Of a stretch of 10,709 nucleotides of DNA, positions 1 to 5,692 are shown piece by piece; positions within the stretch are counted from its first letter, which is position 1, and every line of letters starts with the position of its first letter. The notes under the pieces were generated by a model, which did no database searches, was not told the DNA's origin, and was given only the letters and a program-made list of their open reading frames with translations. Source of the stretch: Bacteroidota bacterium (lineage in GTDB: Bacteria > Bacteroidota > Bacteroidia > Chitinophagales > Chitinophagaceae); assembly GCA_023409675.1 (NCBI GenBank), contig JAEYRC010000269.1:1-10709 (forward strand). The letters run 5' to 3'. Made by a program: the position numbers and the translations under genes.

Positions 1-423
1 GGCATCCTGTGGAATCACGAGAACCGGCACCTGCAGTTTGCGGATGGTATTAATGGTCGTACTGCCGATAATTTTGTCCAGACCTCCGACACCCTTCATT
101 CCCATTACCACCAGGTCGATTTTACGTTCTTCAGTAATGGCGCGGATCTCATCGCTGGGAATTCCAATGCGCACCAGCCATTCCACTTCCAATCCGTAAC
201 GTTCATGAAATTGAGCGGCTTCACGTTTAATCAGGGCTTCATTATCGCGCTGCAGTTCATCGACCGTAACCATTACATAGGGCACCTCACTTACCGGCGT
301 TGGCATCATATACGCGTGAAAGAGCAGTATTTTACCGTTGAAGTTGCGGGCGAGTTCAGCGGCATGATAGGCGGCATTGCGCGATTGCTCAGAAAAATCA
401 ACCGGTACAAGTATGGTTTGCAT
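1..423 (-). CDS. Universal stress protein (UspA family), 3' end outside window
   Basis: This is a minus-strand reading frame starting at an ATG whose complement is at 421-423. It is open to the left edge, giving 141 residues without a stop. The N-terminus MQTILVPVDFSEQS is a typical Usp beta-1 strand with the nucleotide-contacting Asp (D9). The usual Usp phosphate-binding loop follows near the end, with GMKG at 108-111 and GST at 120-122. Here 8 residues separate the two halves, where the textbook G-x2-G-x9-G(S/T) has 9. The visible part ends in VPVLVIP (133-139), the last strand of a Usp domain. The protein is therefore either a single-domain form about to end or, as is common in Bacteroidota, a tandem-Usp protein whose second domain lies off the window. 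The family acts in the cytoplasm in stress survival and often binds ATP; the specific role here is unknown. It is divergent from tig and not part of that operon. Confidence 0.9.
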   Translation of the reverse strand, partial: MQTILVPVDFSEQSRNAAYHAAELARNFNGKILLFHAYMMPTPVSEVPYVMVTVDELQRDNEALIKREAAQFHERYGLEVEWLVRIGIPSDEIRAITEERKIDLVVMGMKGVGGLDKIIGSTTINTIRKLQVPVLVIPQDA

Positions 424-789
424 GATGTATGATTTTGAACTAAAAATTACGAATTAAAAAATTAAAAAGCGTGATTGCGGCAAGGAATGATGTGATCCAT
501 GAGTAAAATCATATTGCCAGGCTGCCAACAGGCATTTCCATATTGATCTTTAATCGACCCGGCCAGCGTTGCTTTTAATAGAACCAAGCTGTTATTTCAA
601 TTTTCAGGTACGTTGCGGCTGAAGGATCCTCTGATCAGGAAACGCGATCTTATAAGCCAATATCTTAATTTTTGCCTCAGTTTTTCATAATTCTTCGAAT
701 ACACCTACCTTTGCAGCCCGAAAAAGTAAAAACGGGCCGGCCGGCTACTCCGCCGGGAAGCATTCCATCAACATATCAATCTGAAAATT
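424..789. other. Divergent intergenic region between the Usp gene and tig
   Basis: These 366 bases hold no convincing gene on either strand; the only ATG-initiated frames are very short, such as a 15-codon one near 499. The part next to the Usp gene (about 430-470) is strongly AT-rich and probably carries its promoter, but no TAnnTTTG element could be recognised on the minus strand. The part next to tig holds a good Bacteroidota -7 element (separate entry). The tig leader contains a GC-rich patch with a small possible hairpin, CCGGC 741-745 pairing with GCCGG 752-756 around a 6-base loop. Its role, if any, is unknown. Confidence 0.7.
681..713 (+). promoter_or_regulatory. Predicted Bacteroidota-type promoter of tig
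   Basis: TACCTTTG at 706-713 exactly matches the Bacteroidota -7 consensus TAnnTTTG, recognised by the primary sigma factor of this phylum. The expected -33 TTTG is only poorly represented, by a T-run (681-685) lying 20 bases upstream. Transcription would start a few bases after 713, leaving a leader of roughly 70 bases before the tig ATG. The call rests on the -7 match and on the position in front of a gene without another promoter. Confidence 0.55.
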
Positions 790-2160
790 ATGGCAACAGT
801 AACAAGAGAAAATATTGGGTTACTGAATGATAAGATCACGGTGAATATTTCCAAAGAAGATTATATGCCTTCTTTTGAAAAAGCGCTTAAATCCCTGAGC
901 AAATCAGCAAATATTCCGGGTTTCCGTAAAGGCATGGTGCCCACCGGAATGATCCGTAAAATGCATGGTCAGGCGGTATTCTCCGATGAAGTACTGCGAA
1001 CTGTTGAAAAGGAACTGGGAGGATATCTTCAAAATGAGCAACTGGAAATCTTCGCGCAACCATTGCCAGTGGAATCGAACGATATTCAAAAGTTTGATAT
1101 GAACAATCCGGGTGAATACGCCTTCGGTTTCGAAGTGGGCATGAAACCCGAATTCACGCTTCCCGATCTGAGCCAGGAAAGCCTGCCTTTTTATAAAGTT
1201 ACACCTCCTGATGATGCGGTAGAAGAAGAAGTAGAGCGCCTGAGGCTGCGCCATGGGAAAATGTCGGAACCCGAAACTGTAAGCAGCGATGACGATGTGC
1301 TGAATGTAGGCTTCGCTGAAATCGACAGCGAGGGCCAGGATGTTGAGAATGGGATTGTTAAGAGCAGCTCGCTGCTCCTGAAATATTTTTCTGTAAGCTT
1401 CCGTCCGGGACTTATCGGAAAAAAATCCGGTGATATGGTTCAACTGGTATTTGATGAGGCGTTTGAAGGAAAGGAAAAAGACTGGATAGCCAAAGATCTG
1501 GGGTTAAATGCTGACCAGTATTCCAAATCATTTAATATGGTTATCAACAGACTGGAACATGTTGACCGGGCGGAATTGAATGAAGAGTTTTATAAGCAGG
1601 CTTTCCCGGATAAGGAAATCACCACGGAAGAAGAATTCCGTAATGCGGTAAAAGCTGAAATCAGCGCCTATTGGGATACCCAGGCGAATAATCACCTGCA
1701 GCATGAAGTGTATCACCTGCTGCTGGATAAAACCAATATCGACCTTCCGGAAACATTCCTCAAACGCTGGATGAAAGATTTCAATGGCGATCCGAAATCC
1801 ACTGAACAGGTAGATGGGGAATTCCCCGGCTTTGCCAATCAGCTGAAATGGACGCTGATCTCTGACCAGATTATTAAAGATCAGGGCATTACTGTACTAC
1901 CCGAAGATATCCGGCAACTGGCTAAAAACCAGCTTATGGGGTATATGGGTATGACAGGCTCTGAAGAAGAACAACCCTGGATGGCTGAATATGTTGACCG
2001 GATCATGAAGGATAAGAAATTTGTGGAAGACTCCTATATGCGAATTCAGTCGGAGAAAGTGTTCAAATGGGCCGCTGATACCGTGAATCGCCAGGAAACA
2101 CCGATCAGTCCTGAAGAATTCGCTGAAAAAACCCGGGAACATCAGCATCATTCACACTAA
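790..2160 (+). CDS. tig: Trigger factor, ribosome-associated chaperone
   Basis: The 456-residue product has the usual length for trigger factor. The ribosome-binding signature GFRKGMVP lies at residues 44-51, as in known trigger factors, and would dock the protein next to the ribosomal exit tunnel. Residues of about 1-115 form the ribosome-binding domain. About 150-250 correspond to the FKBP-like prolyl isomerase domain, which is hard to recognise by motif and looks degenerate. The rest is the helical C-terminal chaperone domain. The C-terminus is unusual in ending HQHHSH. The first ATG after the promoter was chosen; there is no obvious Shine-Dalgarno sequence, as is normal in Bacteroidota. 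A hairpin terminator directly follows, so tig is probably transcribed alone although it sits in the widespread tig-clpP-clpX gene order. It folds newly made proteins, a function complementary to the ClpXP protease next door. Confidence 0.95.
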   Translation: MATVTRENIGLLNDKITVNISKEDYMPSFEKALKSLSKSANIPGFRKGMVPTGMIRKMHGQAVFSDEVLRTVEKELGGYLQNEQLEIFAQPLPVESNDIQKFDMNNPGEYAFGFEVGMKPEFTLPDLSQESLPFYKVTPPDDAVEEEVERLRLRHGKMSEPETVSSDDDVLNVGFAEIDSEGQDVENGIVKSSSLLLKYFSVSFRPGLIGKKSGDMVQLVFDEAFEGKEKDWIAKDLGLNADQYSKSFNMVINRLEHVDRAELNEEFYKQAFPDKEITTEEEFRNAVKAEISAYWDTQANNHLQHEVYHLLLDKTNIDLPETFLKRWMKDFNGDPKSTEQVDGEFPGFANQLKWTLISDQIIKDQGITVLPEDIRQLAKNQLMGYMGMTGSEEEQPWMAEYVDRIMKDKKFVEDSYMRIQSEKVFKWAADTVNRQETPISPEEFAEKTREHQHHSH

Positions 2161-2167
2161 ACTTAGT

Positions 2168-2198
2168 AAAAGGCCAATTTCACCAATTGGCCTTTTTT
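2168..2198 (+). terminator. Intrinsic terminator of tig
   Basis: AAAAGGCCAATT at 2168-2179 pairs perfectly with AATTGGCCTTTT at 2185-2196 around a 5-base loop, giving a 12-bp stem that runs into a T-run ending at 2198. It starts 8 bases after the tig stop. The A-tract on the other side could make it work in both directions, although no convergent gene is present. Confidence 0.9.
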
Positions 2199-2319
2199 GA
2201 CTGCCGATAGTTTCCTGAAAAGCATGCAAATATGCTATCCTGTCAGTTTTTTGGCAGATTAAAAGTTTGGACGGAGATTTGGTACCATTACCGAAATCAT
2301 AAATTCGAAAAACTCAAGT

Positions 2320-3012
2320 ATGAATTTTAAACAGGAATTTGATAAATACGCCGTTAAGCACCGGGGTATTTCGAGCAATACCCTTCATGCTTACCAGAAG
2401 TATGAGGTCACCAATCTTACTCCGAATATTATAGAAGAGCGCCCGATGAATGTGGCCGTTATGGATGTGTACAGCCGGCTGATGATGGACCGCATTATCT
2501 TCCTGGGATACCCCATCAATGATGAGGTGGCGAATATCGTAACCGCTCAGTTACTGTTTTTGGAAAGTACCGATCGTACCCGCGATATCCAGATGTATAT
2601 CAACTCTCCCGGCGGAAGCGTGTATTCCGGATTGGGCATCTACGATACCATGCAGTATATAACTCCTGATGTATCGACCATCTGTACCGGTATGGCTGCT
2701 TCCATGTCGGCAGTATTGCTTACCGCCGGTACGAATGGAAAGCGTACCGCACTGAAACACAGCCGGATCATGCTGCATCAACCCAGCGGGGCTATAGGTG
2801 GCCAGGCCAGTGATATTGATATTACGGTGAACGAGATCCGTAAGGTGAAAAAGAATCTGTACGATATCATTGCCAACCATACCGGCAAAACCGCAAAGCA
2901 GGTTGAAAAAGACTGCGACCGCGACTACTGGCTGACCTCCGATGAAGCGAAGGAATATGGAATCGTGGATGAGGTTCTGGTAACCAATCCCAGGAAAGAG
3001 AAAAAAGACTAG
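2320..3012 (+). CDS. clpP: ClpP, canonical proteolytic subunit of the Clp protease
   Basis: This is a 230-residue serine peptidase subunit that assembles as tetradecameric barrels and degrades proteins threaded in by ClpX. The catalytic triad is complete: S128 in GMAAS, H153 in MLHQP and D202 in DRDYW, with the same 25- and 49-residue spacing as E. coli ClpP. NSPGG (95-99) is the substrate-strand motif. The N-terminal segment (residues about 34-54, TPNIIEER...DVYSRL) has the same length as the E. coli mature N-terminus that forms the axial gate, and it is of the Bacteroidota type. The roughly 30 residues before it are longer than a minimal ClpP and are probably a processed propeptide or an extension. 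No clear promoter could be picked in the 120 bases after the tig terminator. It is 41 bases upstream of a second clpP and almost certainly co-transcribed with it. Confidence 0.96.
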   Translation: MNFKQEFDKYAVKHRGISSNTLHAYQKYEVTNLTPNIIEERPMNVAVMDVYSRLMMDRIIFLGYPINDEVANIVTAQLLFLESTDRTRDIQMYINSPGGSVYSGLGIYDTMQYITPDVSTICTGMAASMSAVLLTAGTNGKRTALKHSRIMLHQPSGAIGGQASDIDITVNEIRKVKKNLYDIIANHTGKTAKQVEKDCDRDYWLTSDEAKEYGIVDEVLVTNPRKEKKD

Positions 3013-3053
3013 TATTCAGGAAAACGTATTAGATCAACTATTAATTAAGCATC

Positions 3054-3695
3054 ATGGATCTGTATAAACAATATATGCATAACCCTTTCTTCATGGACGA
3101 TGAGGAAAATGAAGAAAAGGAGAAAGAACCTAAAAGTCCGGAAATGGGCGCCCTGGCCAAAAAACTCGAAAAACATTTTTTTCAGAGCCGGTCGGTTTAC
3201 CTGTGGGGTGCCGTAGATGACCGCACCGCCAAGGAAGTAACACAGAAAATGTTGCTGCTTGATATGGACAAACCCGGTGAGGAGATTAAATTTTATATCA
3301 ACAGTCCGGGTGGAGTGGTTACCAGCGGCATGGTCATTTACGACACCATGAAACTGATGAAAAGTCCTGTCGTTACCATTTGCATGGGATTGGCAGCATC
3401 GATGGGCTCCATTCTGCTGAGTGGTGGTGTAAAAGGCAAACGCCTGATCTACCCGCATGGAGAGGTGATGATTCACCAGCCCAGCCTGGGTGGACATATC
3501 CAGGGCGTTAGTGTTGACCTGGAAATCACTGCAAAACAAACCCGCAGGGTTAAAGAGATAGGCGCGCGAATTCTGGCCGATAATACCGGTAAAAAGGTGG
3601 AGCAGATCATGAAAGATTTCGACCGCGACTACTGGATGGATGCCAAAGAGGCGATTGATTATGGTATAGTAGATAAGATCGTAGAAAAAATATAG
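3054..3695 (+). CDS. clpP: Second, divergent ClpP paralogue (ClpP2)
   Basis: The 213-residue ClpP-family protein has a full triad: S116 in GLAAS, H141 in MIHQP and D192 in DRDYW. NSPGG is at 84-88, so it should be an active peptidase. It differs from the upstream ClpP at the N-terminus. In place of the axial-gate sequence ending in (D)xYSRL it has a short tail with a highly charged stretch (EENEEKEKE, 17-25) and then enters the fold at SRSVYLWGAV. There is a two-residue insertion after HQPS. At positions that line the ClpX-docking pocket in E. coli ClpP it has M111, L131 and Y133, whereas the upstream ClpP has T, T and L. Lying between clpP and clpX, it probably forms a separate ring or mixed barrel with the first ClpP, as in the two-ClpP systems of Mycobacterium, Listeria and Chlamydia; that is inference. 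The ATG at 3054 fits the spacing; later in-frame ATGs would cut into the charged tail only. Confidence 0.93.
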   Translation: MDLYKQYMHNPFFMDDEENEEKEKEPKSPEMGALAKKLEKHFFQSRSVYLWGAVDDRTAKEVTQKMLLLDMDKPGEEIKFYINSPGGVVTSGMVIYDTMKLMKSPVVTICMGLAASMGSILLSGGVKGKRLIYPHGEVMIHQPSLGGHIQGVSVDLEITAKQTRRVKEIGARILADNTGKKVEQIMKDFDRDYWMDAKEAIDYGIVDKIVEKI

Positions 3696-3713
3696 GGCAT
3701 CGGTGTTAAAACT

Positions 3714-3734
3714 GCGGGTGAAAATCCCGCTTTT
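3714..3734 (+). terminator. Weak hairpin plus T-run between clpP2 and clpX
   Basis: GCGGG (3714-3718) pairs with CCCGC (3726-3730) around a 7-base loop and is followed by TTTT. The stem is only 5 bp, so this is at best a partial terminator or a processing or attenuation element that would lower read-through into clpX. It lies 18 bases after the clpP2 stop. Confidence 0.35.
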
Positions 3735-3745
3735 CGGGCCGGAAA

Positions 3746-3777
3746 TTGGGATGAACCGGAAAAGTTTGTGACCTTTG
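3746..3777 (+). promoter_or_regulatory. Possible internal promoter for clpX
   Basis: GACCTTTG at 3770-3777 differs by one base from the Bacteroidota -7 consensus TAnnTTTG, and a TTG at 3746-3748 lies 21 bases upstream in the -33 position. The 120-base gap before clpX, much larger than the 41 bases between the two clpP genes, leaves room for it. It would give a leader of roughly 30 bases. The match is imperfect, so this is tentative. Confidence 0.35.
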
Positions 3778-3815
3778 TCTATTGCGGACATCCCGTGAGG
3801 TTTTAAAAAATACAA

Positions 3816-5051
3816 ATGGCTAAAGCAACATTACACTGTTCTTTTTGCGGAAGAAGCCGCGATGAGGTGAAAATTCTTATCGCCGGGCAGGAAGGGCATA
3901 TCTGTGAGAACTGTGTAGAACATGCACGGGAAATTATTGACCAGGAACTGCTGGCCAATACCGGCACGCCGAACACCTCACAATTCAAACTGAACGTTAA
4001 AAAACCAATAGAGGTTAAGAAGTTTCTTGATGAATATGTTATCGGTCAGGAAGATGCGAAGCGTGTACTGGCTGTAGCCGTTTACAATCACTATAAACGC
4101 TTACAGCATAAGCCGGCGGAGAATGATATTGAGATAGAAAAAAGCAATATCGTCATGGTGGGCGAAACCGGTACCGGGAAAACCCTGCTGGCCAAAACCA
4201 TTGCCAAACTGCTGAATGTACCCTTTGCTATTGTGGATGCCACGGTATTCACTGAAGCCGGTTATGTAGGCGAGGATGTGGAAAGTATTCTTACCCGCCT
4301 GCTGCAGGTGTGCAACTATGATGTAACAGCGGCCGAACGCGGTATTGTATATATTGATGAAATTGATAAGATTGCCCGTAAAGGCGACAATCCTTCCATT
4401 ACCCGCGATGTAAGCGGTGAAGGTGTTCAACAGGGTTTGCTCAAACTGCTTGAAGGCACTGATGTGCTGGTTCCACCACAGGGCGGACGTAAACACCCCG
4501 AACAAAAACTTATAAAAATCAATACCCAGAATATTCTCTTCATCTGTGGAGGGGCTTTTGACGGAATTGATAAAGTGATCAGTCGCCGGGTGAATACCAA
4601 TTCCATTGGCTTTAATGTGAATAAGGAATTGCAGGAAAACATGCGCAAGAATTTGCTGCAATATGTGAATGCGCGTGACCTGAAGACCTTTGGACTGATC
4701 CCTGAATTGCTGGGTCGTTTGCCGGTGGTAACGTACCTCAATCCACTCGATCACGAAACCTTACGGTCTATCCTAACCGAACCCCGTAATGCCCTGGTTA
4801 AGCAATACACCAGACTGTTTGAGCTGGAAGGCATCAAACTTACTATTGATGATGCTGTTCTGGATTTTATGGTTGATAAGGCCATGGAATATAAGCTTGG
4901 CGCCCGCGGGCTGCGCAGCATTTGCGAAAGCATCCTTACTGATGCGATGTTCGAAATGCCATCTTCCAAACAAACGGTGTTGCACCTCGACCTGGAATAT
5001 GCCATGAATAAATTCAACAAGAGCAAGCTGAGCCTGCTTAAAGTAGCCTAG
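3816..5051 (+). CDS. clpX: ClpX, AAA+ unfoldase of the ClpXP protease
   Basis: The 411-residue product has the full ClpX architecture. The N-terminal zinc-binding domain has C8, C11, C30 and C33. Walker A is GETGTGKT (116-123; E. coli has P where this protein has E117), and the pore loop is GYVGED (149-154). Walker B is IVYIDEID (177-184). The RKH substrate loop is at 225-227, the ClpP-docking IGF loop at 264-266, the sensor/arginine-finger region GRLP at 300-303, and sensor 2 is GARGLR (362-367). It recognises tagged or misfolded substrates, unfolds them with ATP and translocates them into ClpP. The intact IGF loop says it docks on a ClpP partner, two of which are encoded immediately upstream. 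It may have its own weak promoter in the 120-base gap. Confidence 0.97.
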   Translation: MAKATLHCSFCGRSRDEVKILIAGQEGHICENCVEHAREIIDQELLANTGTPNTSQFKLNVKKPIEVKKFLDEYVIGQEDAKRVLAVAVYNHYKRLQHKPAENDIEIEKSNIVMVGETGTGKTLLAKTIAKLLNVPFAIVDATVFTEAGYVGEDVESILTRLLQVCNYDVTAAERGIVYIDEIDKIARKGDNPSITRDVSGEGVQQGLLKLLEGTDVLVPPQGGRKHPEQKLIKINTQNILFICGGAFDGIDKVISRRVNTNSIGFNVNKELQENMRKNLLQYVNARDLKTFGLIPELLGRLPVVTYLNPLDHETLRSILTEPRNALVKQYTRLFELEGIKLTIDDAVLDFMVDKAMEYKLGARGLRSICESILTDAMFEMPSSKQTVLHLDLEYAMNKFNKSKLSLLKVA

Positions 5052-5052
5052 T

Positions 5053-5060
5053 TAATTTTG
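5053..5060 (+). promoter_or_regulatory. Possible -7 promoter element ahead of the 57-codon gene
   Basis: TAATTTTG at 5053-5060 matches TAnnTTTG exactly and sits 57 bases before the small gene's ATG, overlapping the end of the clpX coding region by no more than a base or two. No TTTG is visible at the -33 position. A TATAAT string at 5062-5067 follows at once. AT-rich sequence makes chance matches easy, so confidence is low. Confidence 0.35.
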
Positions 5061-5068
5061 CTATAATC

Positions 5069-5104
5069 TGATTCAAGCATTTATATCATCATTGATTCAA
5101 ACAT
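5069..5104 (+). repeat. Pair of 12-base direct repeats
   Basis: TGATTCAAGCAT at 5069-5080 recurs as TGATTCAAACAT at 5093-5104, 11 of 12 bases identical and with start points 24 bases apart. The pair lies just after the possible -7 element and ends 12 bases before the ATG of the small gene. It could be a tandem binding site for a regulator or a small slipped duplication; nothing else identifies it. Confidence 0.6.
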
Positions 5105-5116
5105 AATACAACTTAT

Positions 5117-5290
5117 ATGGACGATCTAATCACCAAACTTCAATCCGACGCCGGTCTCACCCCTGAGCAGGCACAGAAATCCCTGGAAGTGATCATGAAT
5201 TTTGTAAAAGAGAAATTTCCGATGTTCGGCGGCGCTGTGGATAATCTATTCGCGGCTGGCGAAACCAAGGATGAGGGATATCTCGACTGA
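5117..5290 (+). CDS. Small acidic helical protein of unknown function (57 aa)
   Basis: The ATG at 5117 opens a 57-codon frame ending in TGA at 5288-5290. The protein begins MDDLITKLQSDAGLTPEQAQ and continues with an amphipathic helix (SLEVIMNFVKEKFPMF, 22-37), a Gly-rich turn (GG, 38-39) and an acidic tail ending EGYLD. The pattern is a helix, a GLTPEQA helix cap, a second helix and FP. It looks like a small two- to three-helix protein and resembles single repeats of DUF937/DUF2780-type proteins, but this is only a visual likeness. Coding is supported by its position 65 bases after clpX, the same strand, a plausible upstream promoter element and a strong terminator 20 bases after the stop. 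There is no signal peptide or membrane segment. The function is unknown. Confidence 0.75.
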   Translation: MDDLITKLQSDAGLTPEQAQKSLEVIMNFVKEKFPMFGGAVDNLFAAGETKDEGYLD

Positions 5291-5309
5291 TAAACATACT
5301 ACGAAAAGG

Positions 5310-5341
5310 AAAGGGAATAACAGGAGTTGTTCCCTTTTTTT
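5310..5341 (+). terminator. Intrinsic terminator after the small gene
   Basis: AAAGGGAATAAC at 5310-5321 pairs with GTTGTTCCCTTT at 5326-5337, with one T-G wobble, around the tetraloop AGGA. The T-run 5335-5341 follows. This 12-bp stem cleanly ends the clp-side transcription unit and insulates it from the restriction-type genes. Confidence 0.9.
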
Positions 5342-5414
5342 GTGTTGATATATTAGGGTAAACTATGAGTGCGGGATATAGGCGTTAACAAAAACCCTGT
5401 TGAACACATCGTGA

Positions 5415-5504
5415 AAGGTTGACACACCCTGAAACTATGCCAACCTATCCTATGCTATTACTAGCACATTACGCGCCCACCGCCGCGATACAAATGTCAA
5501 CCTT
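5415..5504. repeat. 10-base exact inverted repeat with a third related copy
   Basis: AAGGTTGACA at 5415-5424 is the exact reverse complement of TGTCAACCTT at 5495-5504. A third, imperfect copy TGCCAACCTA (5438-5447) lies between them and could form a closer hairpin with the first (8 of 10 paired, 13-base loop). The pair is nested inside the 8-base inverted pair 5379-5386 / 5518-5525, but the arm spacings differ (28 and 13 bases). The whole is therefore not one simple palindrome. Confidence 0.6.
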
Positions 5505-5630
5505 GCAATGAGCAAAAAACGCCTACGCACAGCCACCCAACCGGGCTAAAAGTTTTCTGCCCGGCTGATGAACATCCACCTCAACAGCATTTTTTAATTA
5601 GCATCGAAAACCGATACATCACGCTGAATA

Positions 5631-5662
5631 GCTAATAAACGGCTGTAAAACGTTATTTTAGC
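5631..5662. promoter_or_regulatory. Imperfect dyad just upstream of the restriction operon
   Basis: GCTAATAAACG (5631-5641) and CGTTATTTTAGC (5651-5662) are imperfect inverted repeats around a 9-base centre. Pairing is GCTAA with TTAGC, TAA with TTA and CG with CG, with small bulges. A third copy of the half-site, ATTAGC, lies at 5597-5602. The dyad ends 30 bases before the ATG of the helicase gene. That position suits an operator or a leader hairpin controlling the operon, but no regulator gene is visible in the window. Confidence 0.4.
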
Positions 5663-5692
5663 GAACAAGAACCTAATATTTACATTATATAC

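Larger units (their letters stand above)
5342..5692. other. Gene-free spacer rich in inverted repeats
   Basis: No plausible gene is visible on either strand in these 351 bases, and no TAnnTTTG promoter for the following operon could be found. The stretch between about 5371 and 5570 is richer in C and G and differs in texture from the AT-rich part after 5580. It contains an 8-base inverted pair (TAGGCGTT 5379-5386 and AACGCCTA 5518-5525), a nested 10-base pair (separate entry), and a 6-bp hairpin CCGGGC 5541-5546 / GCCCGG 5559-5564 with a 12-base loop and no T-run after it. It is the boundary between the core cluster and the accessory module and may be a remnant of whatever brought the module in; no target duplication or integrase site could be identified. 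Confidence 0.6.

Noticed and set aside
205..432. Plus-strand open frame of 75 codons at the left end
   Set aside because: It is opposite the Usp gene, whose frame has clear family motifs.
904..1443. Minus-strand open frame of 179 codons inside tig
   Set aside because: It is antisense to the trigger factor coding region, with no independent evidence of coding.
3045..3815. Long minus-strand open frame (256 codons) opposite clpP2
   Set aside because: It lies wholly opposite a clearly conserved clpP gene with intact catalytic motifs, and its translation shows no family signature; it is a codon-bias shadow.
4101..4754. Minus-strand open frames opposite clpX (217 and 104 codons)
   Set aside because: They mirror the conserved AAA+ region of clpX and have no recognisable motifs or gene context of their own.
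5541..5564. CCGGGC/GCCCGG hairpin as a terminator
   Set aside because: There is a 6-bp stem with a 12-base loop and no following T-run, and the transcription unit upstream already ends at 5341.
5379..5570. Integron attC site in the spacer
   Set aside because: The inverted repeats are arranged GTT first and AAC second, the reverse of the attC R''/R' order, and the RYYYAAC-like string at 5535-5541 has no matching GTTRRRY partner.
5342..5692. tRNA, CRISPR array or insertion-sequence gene in the spacer
   Set aside because: No cloverleaf, no regularly spaced direct repeats and no transposase-like reading frame are seen.
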